From positions 36,009 to 100,008 of the forward strand of contig JBGANY010000009.1 of assembly GCA_044222005.1 (NCBI GenBank): a DNA stretch of 64,000 bases, given 5' to 3'. Of this stretch, positions 7,918-16,703 are shown one piece after another (position 1 is the stretch's first letter; each line of letters begins with the position of its first letter). The stretch is from Methylotenera_A sp044222005 (GTDB lineage Bacteria > Pseudomonadota > Gammaproteobacteria > Burkholderiales > Methylophilaceae). The notes beneath the pieces were generated by a model. The model saw only the letters and a program-made list of their open reading frames with translations. It did not search any database and was not told the origin of the DNA. The position numbers and the translations under genes are program-made.

Positions 7918-8574
7918 TTAGCTGGCAGCGAGCTTTTCCAAAGCTGGGCGATTGGTCAGTTCCACATGGCCGCGCCCGAGCGTAACCCAGCCCTTTTGCT
8001 CAAACCGTTTCAACTGGCGGCTCACCACTTCGCGCGCAGTCCCCAGTTCATCAGCTATCAACTGATGCGTTCTGCTGATGGTGGCGCTGCCCGTATCCAG
8101 CAGCAGCTTGGCCAGGCGAGCATCCAGGCTATGAAATGCCACTTCATCCAGCAGCACGATCAGATCACTGATCAGCGCGCCGTAGTTAGTCATCACAAAA
8201 GTACGGAACACTTTCGAATCAACCATCAATTGATTAAACGCGGCAGAAGGAATAATGACATCCTTTATCGGTTCTTCGACGATTGTTGAAGCCGGATAAT
8301 TGCTATTGCCCAATAAACACGTCGTGGTGATCACGCAAGTTTCCCCTGCTGCCACACGATACAGCAAGATTTCGCGCCCTGAAGATGACATTTTGTAAAC
8401 GCGTGACTGGCCCGCAAGCCGCATCACATAAGCCCCGCAGGCACCCCCTTCGCGGTAGCCGATTGTACCTACCGGCGCTTCCACAATCCTCGCGGATTTA
8501 GCCAGAATGTCACGCGCATGCGGCTCCAACTGCAATAATGGCGGAAAACTCTCCAGCCAAGATAAATTCTCCAT
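7918..8574 (-). CDS. Crp/Fnr-family transcriptional regulator
   Basis: A 218-residue regulator with an N-terminal cupin-type sensor domain (about residues 15-125) and a C-terminal winged helix whose recognition segment is LGTAREVVSRQLKRFE (about residues 178-193). The sensor domain carries Cys46, Cys80 and Cys86 (GETC and TTTCLLG). It lacks the N-terminal cysteine cluster of true FNR, so a 4Fe-4S oxygen switch is not supported; thiol or sulfur sensing is possible. It is convergent with the tauE-like gene. AGGGG precedes the ATG at 8574. A link to the sulfide genes is inferred from proximity. Confidence 0.8.
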   Translation of the reverse strand: MENLSWLESFPPLLQLEPHARDILAKSARIVEAPVGTIGYREGGACGAYVMRLAGQSRVYKMSSSGREILLYRVAAGETCVITTTCLLGNSNYPASTIVEEPIKDVIIPSAAFNQLMVDSKVFRTFVMTNYGALISDLIVLLDEVAFHSLDARLAKLLLDTGSATISRTHQLIADELGTAREVVSRQLKRFEQKGWVTLGRGHVELTNRPALEKLAAS

Positions 8575-8671
8575 TTTCAGTCCCCTAAAAAGCTGACTTG
8601 ATTATTATGTACCGCAAACCGTCAGTGTTCGCCTATTGTTGCAATATCTCAGCTTATTTTCCACTAAAACA

Positions 8672-10129
8672 TTAATTTCCGATTAAGCGATTAATCATTT
8701 CCAAGCCAAAACCGACACCGAAGCCATTCACATCGCTTTGCACCGCTCCCAGGCCGTCTTTGCGGTTGGTGCTGGACAAATCCGCATGCAGCCAGGCCAC
8801 ATCGTTTTCGATGAACTTGCCCATAAAGCGCGCCGCGTGCATATGGTCGCCGCCGCCTTCCAAGGTACATTGCTTGATGTCGGCAATGTCGCTGTCCAAA
8901 TCACTATCCATGTCTTCTTCGTAGGGAAAAGCCACGATGCGCTCCCCTGCCGCTGCACCCGCCTCTATTGCCTTGCAGGCCAGCTCCGGACGATTGGCAA
9001 TCACGCCGCTCATGCGGTCTGTCACCGCCACGGCCATGCTGCCTGTGAGTGTGGCGTAATCCATAATCACATCCGGCTTCTGACGGGAAGCCAGTGTAAG
9101 CGTGTCCGCCAGCACCATCCGGCCTTCTGCGTCGGTATGCACGATTTCAATCGTCATGCCATTTAATGCAGTGACCACATCGTTTTGCTTATAGGCGAGT
9201 GGGCTGATGTGATTCTGCGCAATCGCCAGCCAGCAATCGAGTTTTACGGGTAACTTTTGTAAAGTGGCGGCCGTTAGAACCCCCAGCGCCACCGCGCTGC
9301 CGTTCATGTCCTCGTGCATGCCCTGCATATACTTGGCAGGCTTCAAGTTGTGTCCGCCTGTATCAAAACAAATGCCTTTCCCCACTAAGGCAATATGTTT
9401 TTTTGAGCTTGCCGGGTCATAGGTCAGATGCACAATCGCAGCGTCTTGCGGCTCAGAGCCCTGCCCCACCGCATAAAATGCTCCTGCGCCCATCTTTTTG
9501 AGTGCCGGCATATCAAACTCCTCCCAGGCCCAGCCGTATTGTTTGGCTAATGTTTTTAGCTTCTCACGGTAAATGGTGGGCGTCAGTTCGTTTGGCGGCA
9601 GCATAGTCAAGCTGCGGCACAGCGTATTACCTGCCACGCACGCATTTACATAACTGTAATTGTGCTCGGCATTAAAGCCATGAATACTTATTCCTTTCAA
9701 CGGCTTAGCTTTGTTGTCTTTTTTACGGCTTGGCAGTTCGGCGGCATTGACTGCTGCCACGTAATAAGCCGCACAGGCATTCGCTTCACGTGTTGCGTCA
9801 TCTCCAAACACACAAATCGCCAAAGCCTCGGGCTGCTCATCCAGCAAAGGTTTTACAGCCTTGCGCAGCAGGGTATGCTTTTGAAAAACACTGAGCTTTT
9901 CGCCCAACACCACAAAACTGGCAATGCCGCCATTAGGCAGCTCAATGGTTACTGGCGTTTTATTTAAATCTTTATACTCACTTTTGGTGCGCTCAAGTTT
10001 GTTCTCGAGAATTTTAGCGAACGGGAAGCTTCTTTCGGCTTTATCATCCAATACAAAAAGTATGTGTTTTTCAGAAGATAATATTTTTTCGCTGCCAATA
10101 GCAGCATGTTGTGTTAATTTTAATGACAT
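8672..10129 (-). CDS. M17-family leucyl aminopeptidase-like metallopeptidase
   Basis: A 485-residue cytoplasmic aminopeptidase with a divergent N-terminal domain (residues 1-170) and the M17 catalytic domain. The metal and catalytic motifs are GKGICFDTGG near 250, a HEDMNGSA segment near 270, and HTDAEGRMVLAD near 333, where the usual NTDAEGR has His in place of Asn. It resembles the smaller leucyl-aminopeptidase subfamily of betaproteobacteria more than E. coli PepA. It would release N-terminal residues from peptides using two divalent metal ions. The gene is divergent from the aceE operon; the Crp/Fnr gene lies 97 bp downstream. Confidence 0.86.
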   Translation of the reverse strand: MSLKLTQHAAIGSEKILSSEKHILFVLDDKAERSFPFAKILENKLERTKSEYKDLNKTPVTIELPNGGIASFVVLGEKLSVFQKHTLLRKAVKPLLDEQPEALAICVFGDDATREANACAAYYVAAVNAAELPSRKKDNKAKPLKGISIHGFNAEHNYSYVNACVAGNTLCRSLTMLPPNELTPTIYREKLKTLAKQYGWAWEEFDMPALKKMGAGAFYAVGQGSEPQDAAIVHLTYDPASSKKHIALVGKGICFDTGGHNLKPAKYMQGMHEDMNGSAVALGVLTAATLQKLPVKLDCWLAIAQNHISPLAYKQNDVVTALNGMTIEIVHTDAEGRMVLADTLTLASRQKPDVIMDYATLTGSMAVAVTDRMSGVIANRPELACKAIEAGAAAGERIVAFPYEEDMDSDLDSDIADIKQCTLEGGGDHMHAARFMGKFIENDVAWLHADLSSTNRKDGLGAVQSDVNGFGVGFGLEMINRLIGN

Positions 10130-10149
10130 TCAATCGCCCTTAACTCTTG

Positions 10150-10155
10150 TATAAT
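10150..10155 (+). promoter_or_regulatory. candidate -10 element upstream of aceE
   Basis: A perfect TATAAT lies in the divergent 200-bp gap between the aminopeptidase gene and aceE. I do not see a good -35 at the right spacing, so this is a weak call. The complement (ATTATA) could equally serve the minus-strand gene. Confidence 0.3.
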
Positions 10156-10381
10156 ATCTAAGACCATGATAGCAAAACTGTTATCTGCCGTTCTACTAAA
10201 CCACGTTTTAACTTGACCAAAATGCCTAAAAAAGACACACTTACAGCTTTATAGAACATTCTAATTCACGTTTGCGCTCTGCGTAGATTATACGCGCAGC
10301 AAACGCGACACGGAGAAATCTCACGCATGTAATCTGCCTTACAACGCGACGACCGCTTATGTAAACACCATCCCTACCCAT

Positions 10382-12844
10382 TTGCAGCAGCGCCTGCCAG
10401 GTGATCCGGAAATGGAACGTCGCATTCGCGCGCTGGTGCGCTGGAACGCCATCATGACTGTGTTGCGCGGCAACGAGAAATCGCCAGGCGTGGGCGGTCA
10501 CATTGCCAGCTTCCAATCCGCCGCCACCTTGTATGACACAGGTTTCAATTATTTCTTCCGCGCCCCAAATGAGAACTTTGGCGGCGACTGCGTATACTTT
10601 CAAGGCCACTCATCGCCAGGCGTGTATGCACGTGCCTTTTTAGAAGGTCGCATCACCGAAGAACAGATGGACAATTTCCGCCAGGAAACTGGTGGCAACG
10701 GCCTGTCCAGCTATCCGCACCCGTGGTTGATGCCCGATTTCTGGCAGTTCCCAACCGTTTCGATGGGCTTGGGCCCTATCGCAGGGATCTATCAGGCCAG
10801 ATTCCTGAAATATCTGCATGACCGCGGCATCGCGGATACCAGCGACAGAAAAGTATGGGTGTTCTGTGGTGATGGCGAGATGGACGAACCCGAATCATTG
10901 GGCGCAATTTCATTGGCCAGCCGCGAAAAATTGGATAACCTGATTTTTGTGATTAACTGTAACTTGCAGCGTTTGGATGGCCCGGTGCGCGGCAATGGCA
11001 AGATTATTCAGGAACTGGAGTCCGATTTCCGCGGTTCCGGCTGGAACGTACTTAAAGTGATTTGGGGTTCTTATTGGGATCCGTTGTTGGCCATGGACAA
11101 AGATGGTTTGCTTAAAAAACGCATGGAAGAATGCGTGGATGGCGAATACCAGAACTTTAAGGTCAAAGGCGGCGCTTACACACGCGAACATTTCTTCGGC
11201 AAATACCCTGAGCTAAAAGAAATGGTGGCCGCGATGAGCGACCAGGATATTTGGCGCTTGAACCGCGGCGGACACGACCCGCATAAGGTGTTTGCAGCCT
11301 ATCACGCGGCAGTTAACCACAAAGGTCAGCCAACCGTGATTCTAGCCAAAACTGTCAAAGGCTACGGCATGGGCGAAGCGGGGGAAGCTCAAAATACCAC
11401 GCACCAGCAAAAGAGCATGGATATCGAGTCGCTTAAAAAATTCCGTGACCGTTTTGATTTGTCCATTACTGATGAACAAGTTGAAAACCTGAGTTTTTAC
11501 AAACCTGCGGAAGACAGCCCGGAAATGAAATACATGGCCGAACGCCGCATAGCGATGGGCGGCTTTGTGCCGCAACGCAGGCGCAAAGGTAATGAACTTA
11601 CTGTGCCTGAATTATCGGCATTCGAGAACATGCTGGGCGCAACGGGTGAGCGTGAAATTTCCACCACCATGGCATTCGTACGCATACTTTCTACGCTAGT
11701 GCGTGATAAAGAAATCGGCAAATATATCGTACCAATCGTGCCTGATGAAGCGCGCACATTCGGTATGGAAGGCATGTTCCGCCAGCTTGGCATTTATGCC
11801 AGCCAAGGCCAGTTGTACGAGCCAATGGATTCCGACCAGGTCATGTACTACAAAGAATCCAAAGATGGTCAGATTCTGGAAGAAGGCATCAATGAGGCTG
11901 GCTCGTTCTCGAGTTGGCTGGCCGCCGCCACTTCATATAGCGTCACTGGCGTGCAAATGATCCCGTTCTACATCTTCTATTCCATGTTCGGCTTCCAGCG
12001 TATAGGTGACTTGGCCTGGATGGCAGGGGACAGCCGTGCGCGCGGCTTCCTGCTTGGCGCCACCGCAGGCCGCACCACATTGAATGGCGAAGGTTTGCAG
12101 CACGAAGACGGCCACAGCCATTTGATGGCTGCGATGATTCCGAACTGTATCTCTTACGACCCGACTTTCGCCTATGAATTAGCCGTCATTATTCAAGAGG
12201 GCCTGCGCCGCATGGTGCAAAACCAGGAAGATGTGTACTACTACATCACTGTCATGAATGAAAACTACAGTCATCCAGAAATGCCTAAGGGCGCGGAAAC
12301 CGGCATCCTCAAAGGTATGTACAGTTTCAGCAAATCCAAGACCAAGGGCGAGAAGGTGCAATTGATGGGCAGCGGTGTGATTCTGCGCGAAGTGATTGCA
12401 GCAGCCGAATTGCTGGAAAAAGACTGGGGCATTTCGGCCGATATATGGAGCGTGCCGAGCTTCACCGAACTGCGCCGTGAAGGCCTGGAGTGTGATCGCT
12501 GGAACATGCTCAATCCGGAAAAACCACAGAAACTGAGCTATGTAGCCCAATGCCTGAAAGACGCAAAAGGCCCTGTGATTGCCTCAACCGACTACATGAA
12601 GAGTTTCGCCGAGCAAATTCAGCGCTTTGTGCCGAATAAATTCGTGGCACTAGGTACCGACGGCTTTGGCCGCTCAGATAGCCGCGAAGCATTGCGTGAT
12701 TTCTTTGAGGTAGACCGCCACTATGTAGTTATAGCCGCACTTAAAGCCTTAAGTGATGAAGGCAAGCTGCCTGCAGCCAAAGTGGCCGAGGCGGTGAAAA
12801 AGTACAAGCTCAATCCGAACAAACCAAATCCAACGAGCATTTAA
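10382..12844 (+). CDS. aceE: pyruvate dehydrogenase E1 component (5' end abnormal)
   Basis: Homodimeric-type E1p, the thiamine-diphosphate enzyme that decarboxylates pyruvate for the dehydrogenase complex. The ThDP motif runs from GDGEMDEPES to INCNLQRLDG (about 160-205 from the TTG at 10382), and the C-terminal part carries DEARTFGMEGMFRQ and DGFGRSDSRE. AceE-like sequence continues upstream in frame to 10331 (NLPYNATTAY...), but there is no ATG or GTG start in that frame; the next stop upstream is at 10262. About 70 N-terminal residues present in E. coli AceE are missing. A GGAG at 10312 and an ATG at 10327 exist but are immediately followed by TAA; deleting one T would join that ATG to the frame. 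The coordinates are a minimum. This is the first gene of aceE-aceF-lpd. Confidence 0.85.
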   Translation: MQQRLPGDPEMERRIRALVRWNAIMTVLRGNEKSPGVGGHIASFQSAATLYDTGFNYFFRAPNENFGGDCVYFQGHSSPGVYARAFLEGRITEEQMDNFRQETGGNGLSSYPHPWLMPDFWQFPTVSMGLGPIAGIYQARFLKYLHDRGIADTSDRKVWVFCGDGEMDEPESLGAISLASREKLDNLIFVINCNLQRLDGPVRGNGKIIQELESDFRGSGWNVLKVIWGSYWDPLLAMDKDGLLKKRMEECVDGEYQNFKVKGGAYTREHFFGKYPELKEMVAAMSDQDIWRLNRGGHDPHKVFAAYHAAVNHKGQPTVILAKTVKGYGMGEAGEAQNTTHQQKSMDIESLKKFRDRFDLSITDEQVENLSFYKPAEDSPEMKYMAERRIAMGGFVPQRRRKGNELTVPELSAFENMLGATGEREISTTMAFVRILSTLVRDKEIGKYIVPIVPDEARTFGMEGMFRQLGIYASQGQLYEPMDSDQVMYYKESKDGQILEEGINEAGSFSSWLAAATSYSVTGVQMIPFYIFYSMFGFQRIGDLAWMAGDSRARGFLLGATAGRTTLNGEGLQHEDGHSHLMAAMIPNCISYDPTFAYELAVIIQEGLRRMVQNQEDVYYYITVMNENYSHPEMPKGAETGILKGMYSFSKSKTKGEKVQLMGSGVILREVIAAAELLEKDWGISADIWSVPSFTELRREGLECDRWNMLNPEKPQKLSYVAQCLKDAKGPVIASTDYMKSFAEQIQRFVPNKFVALGTDGFGRSDSREALRDFFEVDRHYVVIAALKALSDEGKLPAAKVAEAVKKYKLNPNKPNPTSI

Positions 12845-12856
12845 GGATAAAACAAG

Positions 12857-14194
12857 ATGGCATTAAAAGAGGTTCTTGTTCCCGACATCGGCAATTTTGA
12901 TTCTGTCGATGTCATTGAAGTATTGGTCAAGGCTGGCGACACGATCGCCAAAGATGATTCGCTGATCACCGTGGAGTCTGACAAGGCTTCCATGGACATT
13001 CCCGCACCGTTTGCCGGCGTGGTGAAAGAAGTTAAAACCAAAATTGGCGATAAAATCTCGCAAGGCTCGCTGATTTTAATGCTCGACGAAAGTGCAACAG
13101 GAGCAACAGAGAAATCGCCCGCGCCTGCTGCTCCGGTAGCAGAAGCACCAAAAGCCACGGCTCCTGTGCAACCTATTCCAGAACCTAGCCGCCCGGCACC
13201 GGAGCCGCCAAAACAGGTGCAACCCGTGCATCAACCATTGCCAGTCGGCGAAAGTGTTGTTGTGAATGGCGGCAAGCTCTCCCATGCCGGCCCATCCGTG
13301 CGTAAATTCGCGCGCGAACTGGGCGTGAATCTGGCGCTGGTCAAAGGCAGTGGCGCTAAAAATCGTATTTTACAAAGTGATGTACAAGCCTTCGTGAAAG
13401 GCGAACTGGCCAAGCCACGCACCGAAAACATGGGCGCAGGCTTAGGTGCACTTGCTACACTACCAATGCCGGTGATTGATTTCAGCCAGTTTGGCGAAGT
13501 GGAAACCAAGCCGCTTTCACGCATTAAAAAACTGTCGGGCGCCAATTTGCACCGTAACTGGGTGACTGCGCCGCATGTCACGCAGTTTGATGAAGCGGAT
13601 ATTACCGACCTGGAAGACTTCAGAAAATCCATGCAGGCGGACGCAGAAAAACGCGGCGTGAAATTGACCATGCTGGCCTTCCTCATCAAAGCTTCCGTTA
13701 ATGCGCTTAAAGCTTACCCAAACTTCAACTCCTCGCTTTCACCTGATGGCGACAGCCTGATTTTGAAAAATTACTACAATATTGGTTTTGCCTGTGATAC
13801 ACCTGATGGTTTAGTCGTGCCCGTAGTGAAGGATGTGCAGCAAAAAGACGTATTGGATATTGCACGTGATTTGATGGAACTTTCTTCCAAAGCGCGTGAG
13901 CGCAAACTCAAGGTAGAAGAAATGCAGGGCGGCTGCTTTACCATTTCCAGCCTCGGCGGCATCGGCGGTACCATGTTCACGCCCATCATCAATTGCCCGG
14001 AAGTGGCGATTTTAGGCGTTTCACGCTCCAGCATGCAGCCTGTTTACAATGCCGCCACTAAAGAATTTGAGCCGCGTCTGATCCTGCCGCTTTCGCTCTC
14101 ATACGATCATCGTGTAGTCGATGGTGCCGATGGTGCGCGCTTTACCAGCCACATGCGTATGATGTTGTCTGACGTGCGTCGCCTCTTGCTGTAA
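12857..14194 (+). CDS. aceF: dihydrolipoamide acetyltransferase (E2 of pyruvate dehydrogenase)
   Basis: E2p transfers the acetyl group from lipoamide to CoA and forms the core of the complex. A single lipoyl domain occupies residues 1-80 with Lys43 (ESDKASM) as the lipoylation site, followed by a Pro/Ala-rich linker, a peripheral-subunit-binding domain at about 140-178 (AGPSVRKFAREL), and the catalytic domain from about 215 to 445 ending with SYDHRVVDGADG, which holds the active-site His. Its 445 residues are short compared with the three-lipoyl E. coli protein. It begins 12 bp after aceE and is followed by lpd after 12 bp. Confidence 0.95.
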   Translation: MALKEVLVPDIGNFDSVDVIEVLVKAGDTIAKDDSLITVESDKASMDIPAPFAGVVKEVKTKIGDKISQGSLILMLDESATGATEKSPAPAAPVAEAPKATAPVQPIPEPSRPAPEPPKQVQPVHQPLPVGESVVVNGGKLSHAGPSVRKFARELGVNLALVKGSGAKNRILQSDVQAFVKGELAKPRTENMGAGLGALATLPMPVIDFSQFGEVETKPLSRIKKLSGANLHRNWVTAPHVTQFDEADITDLEDFRKSMQADAEKRGVKLTMLAFLIKASVNALKAYPNFNSSLSPDGDSLILKNYYNIGFACDTPDGLVVPVVKDVQQKDVLDIARDLMELSSKARERKLKVEEMQGGCFTISSLGGIGGTMFTPIINCPEVAILGVSRSSMQPVYNAATKEFEPRLILPLSLSYDHRVVDGADGARFTSHMRMMLSDVRRLLL

Positions 14195-14206
14195 CAGGAA
14201 ATTGAC

Positions 14207-16000
14207 ATGAGCAACCTAATTGAAGTTTTAGTGCCTGATATTGGCAATTTTGACAGCGTCGATGTTATTGAAGTACTGGTCAAAGTTGGCGACACCATTG
14301 CCAAGGAAGACTCACTGATTACAGTGGAATCTGACAAAGCCTCGATGGATATTCCTGCCTCTCAAGCGGGTGTGGTGAAAGAAATTAAAGTCAAAGTGGG
14401 CGACAAGGTGAGCAAAGATTCGCTCATTTTATTGATTGAGGCCGAAACCACTACAGCCACAAAAACTTCGCCACAAAATTCGAGTGCGATGCCAGTACGC
14501 GAAAGCGAGGCGCAAGCGGCGCAGGCAGTACAAGAAGTACGACCAGCCGCGAGCAACGCTGCTGACAAAGTAATGGCGAAGCAATCGGATTTTGAAACAG
14601 AAGTGGTGGTGCTGGGTAGTGGCCCTGGCGGCTATACAGCCGCCTTCCGCGCTGCCGACTTGGGTAAAAAAGTGGTGCTGATCGAGCGCTACGCCACGCT
14701 AGGCGGCGTGTGCTTAAACGTAGGCTGCATTCCTTCCAAAGCCTTGCTGCATACGGCCAAAGTGATTACCGAAGCCGAAGAAACTTCACACCACGGTGTG
14801 AGCTTTAGCGCGCCAAAAATCGATATTGAACAACTGCGCAACTGGAAAGCCAATGACGTGGTAGGCAAGCTCACTGGCGGCCTGGCGGCGATGGCAAAGC
14901 AGCGCGGTGTGACTGTGGTGCAAGGCGTGGGTAAATTCACCAGCCCCAACCAAATCGCTGTGACCGCGGCGGATGGCAAAGTAACGATGGTGGGCTTTGA
15001 ACACGCCATTATCGCGGCTGGCTCGCAAGCCACCAAATTCCCAGGCGCACCGGAAGATGAGCGCATTATGGACTCAACTGGTGCATTGGCTTTGGCGGAT
15101 ATTCCGAAACGCATGCTGGTCATCGGCGGCGGTATTATCGGGCTGGAAATGGGCACGGTTTACGATGCACTTGGCACCAAAGTAAGTGTGGTTGAATTTA
15201 TGGACGGCCTGATTACCGGCTGTGATCGCGATTTGGTACGCCCGCTGCAAAAGCGCATGGAGAAGCGTTTTGAAAGCATTATGCTATCCACCAAAGTTGC
15301 AAAAATGGAAGCCAAAAAAGACGGCATCCATGTAAGTTTTGAAGGTGAAAATGCGCCTGAAGGTATACAAGTGTACGACCGCGTGCTGGTATCGATTGGC
15401 CGCCGCCCTAACGGCAAGAACATTGATGCAGAAAACGCTGGCGTGGCAGTGGATGACCGCGGCTTTATTGCGGTAGACAAACAAATGCGCACGAACGTAC
15501 CACATATCTTTGCCATTGGTGATATTGTCGGCCAGCCCATGCTGGCACACAAAGCCACACACGAAGGCAAAGTGGCCGCCGAGGTGATTGCTGGCCATAA
15601 GGTGGAGTTTCAGGCTATGGTGATTCCATCCGTCGCCTATACTGACCCGGAAGTGGCTTGGGCAGGCATGACGGAAACCGAAGCCAAAGCCAAAGGCATC
15701 GAAATCGAAAAAGCCAGCTTCCCATGGGCAGCCAGTGGCCGCGCGCTTTCGATTGCGCGTACCGAAGGCAGCACTAAGCTGATATTCGATAAAGAAACGC
15801 ACCGCGTGATTGGTGCGGGCATTGTTGGCGTAAACGCAGGCGAATTGCTGGCCGAAGCCGTGCTTGCGATTGAAATGGGTGCCGATGCGCATGACTTGGG
15901 CCTCACCATTCACGCACATCCGACTTTGTCTGAAACTGTGTGTTTTGCTGCGGAAGTTAAAGAAGGTACGATTACCGACCTTTATATTAAAAAACGTTAA
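14207..16000 (+). CDS. lpd: dihydrolipoamide dehydrogenase with N-terminal lipoyl domain (E3)
   Basis: E3 reoxidises dihydrolipoamide using FAD and NAD+. Residues 1-80 are an additional lipoyl domain with Lys44 as the attachment site, nearly identical to that of the E2 encoded just upstream. After an Ala-rich linker the flavoprotein begins near residue 125 with a GSGPGGYTAA nucleotide-binding motif. The redox disulfide GGVCLNVGCIPSK is near 165, the NAD-binding GGGIIGLEMG near 305, and the C-terminal HAHPTLSE supplies the catalytic His-Glu pair. It is the last gene of the operon and ends 9 bp from the convergent SPOR gene, with no clear terminator between them. Confidence 0.95.
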   Translation: MSNLIEVLVPDIGNFDSVDVIEVLVKVGDTIAKEDSLITVESDKASMDIPASQAGVVKEIKVKVGDKVSKDSLILLIEAETTTATKTSPQNSSAMPVRESEAQAAQAVQEVRPAASNAADKVMAKQSDFETEVVVLGSGPGGYTAAFRAADLGKKVVLIERYATLGGVCLNVGCIPSKALLHTAKVITEAEETSHHGVSFSAPKIDIEQLRNWKANDVVGKLTGGLAAMAKQRGVTVVQGVGKFTSPNQIAVTAADGKVTMVGFEHAIIAAGSQATKFPGAPEDERIMDSTGALALADIPKRMLVIGGGIIGLEMGTVYDALGTKVSVVEFMDGLITGCDRDLVRPLQKRMEKRFESIMLSTKVAKMEAKKDGIHVSFEGENAPEGIQVYDRVLVSIGRRPNGKNIDAENAGVAVDDRGFIAVDKQMRTNVPHIFAIGDIVGQPMLAHKATHEGKVAAEVIAGHKVEFQAMVIPSVAYTDPEVAWAGMTETEAKAKGIEIEKASFPWAASGRALSIARTEGSTKLIFDKETHRVIGAGIVGVNAGELLAEAVLAIEMGADAHDLGLTIHAHPTLSETVCFAAEVKEGTITDLYIKKR

Positions 16001-16009
16001 GCGGTGACC

Positions 16010-16690
16010 CTAGCCTGGGCAGGCTGCAGGTACGATATCCGTGCCGATAAACTCCGGCTTAACCTTGTGCAATTCCAGGGCCGCTTCTGCCGTCACTGCC
16101 TTAATCAGCAAGCTGCTAAGCGATTTCCCCGGGCTGCGCAGAGCCTTGCTAGCACCTTTTATCCCTTTTGCCTGCAGATCATTTAGCAAATTAATGGCGA
16201 GCTGCTCATCTTGAAACAGGCCAAACGAAATGGCGTGACGCCACTGTGAATCCTGCACGATAATCAACTCCTGCACGCCCAAGGCTTTGATTTCAGCCGC
16301 TTTCTGCTTTGCCAGTTCAGCGTTTTTTAACGGCGGATAATATACCCAGAACCGTCTGTCCTCCTGCGCGCCCTGCTCCTGAGTGACCTCACCTTGCAAA
16401 CCCAGCCTGGCTAATACCACTTGCGCTGCCGGCAGATTGGTTTTGGTAAAATTCCCCCATTTGTAGCAGCTTGTCGCCGGCGCTTCGACCGGTGCAGCCA
16501 CTGCCGCCGTAACCGCTGCCGGAGCCTCTTTTTTGGGCATTGTTTCCAGATCTTTGGCGCTTAATATTTTTAGCTTTTCCGGCTGTATCGATCTATCGGC
16601 AACCACTGGCTGAGGTAAAATTAAATCCATATTAAAATAAGCCAGCAAACCCACATTGAACAGCACCAGCAACCAAACCAGTAATTTCAT
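16010..16690 (-). CDS. SPOR-domain-like membrane protein downstream of coaX
   Basis: A 226-residue protein with one N-terminal membrane helix (residues 3-20) and a periplasmic part. A Pro/Ala/Glu-rich linker (about 50-75) is followed by a compact region from SCYKWGNF to about residue 170 with the alternating pattern of a SPOR-type peptidoglycan-binding fold (FWVYYPPL, SFGLFQDEQLA). Proteins of this kind commonly follow birA-coaX in betaproteobacteria. It starts 13 bp after coaX and is probably cotranscribed. A septal or peptidoglycan role is inferred from the fold. Confidence 0.7.
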   Translation of the reverse strand: MKLLVWLLVLFNVGLLAYFNMDLILPQPVVADRSIQPEKLKILSAKDLETMPKKEAPAAVTAAVAAPVEAPATSCYKWGNFTKTNLPAAQVVLARLGLQGEVTQEQGAQEDRRFWVYYPPLKNAELAKQKAAEIKALGVQELIIVQDSQWRHAISFGLFQDEQLAINLLNDLQAKGIKGASKALRSPGKSLSSLLIKAVTAEAALELHKVKPEFIGTDIVPAACPG

Positions 16691-16703
16691 CTACACTCTT
16701 TCT

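Noticed and set aside
10166..10216. A 16-codon frame downstream of the TATAAT as a leader peptide of aceE
   Set aside because: No ribosome-binding site, no attenuator structure and no biased codons; probably chance.
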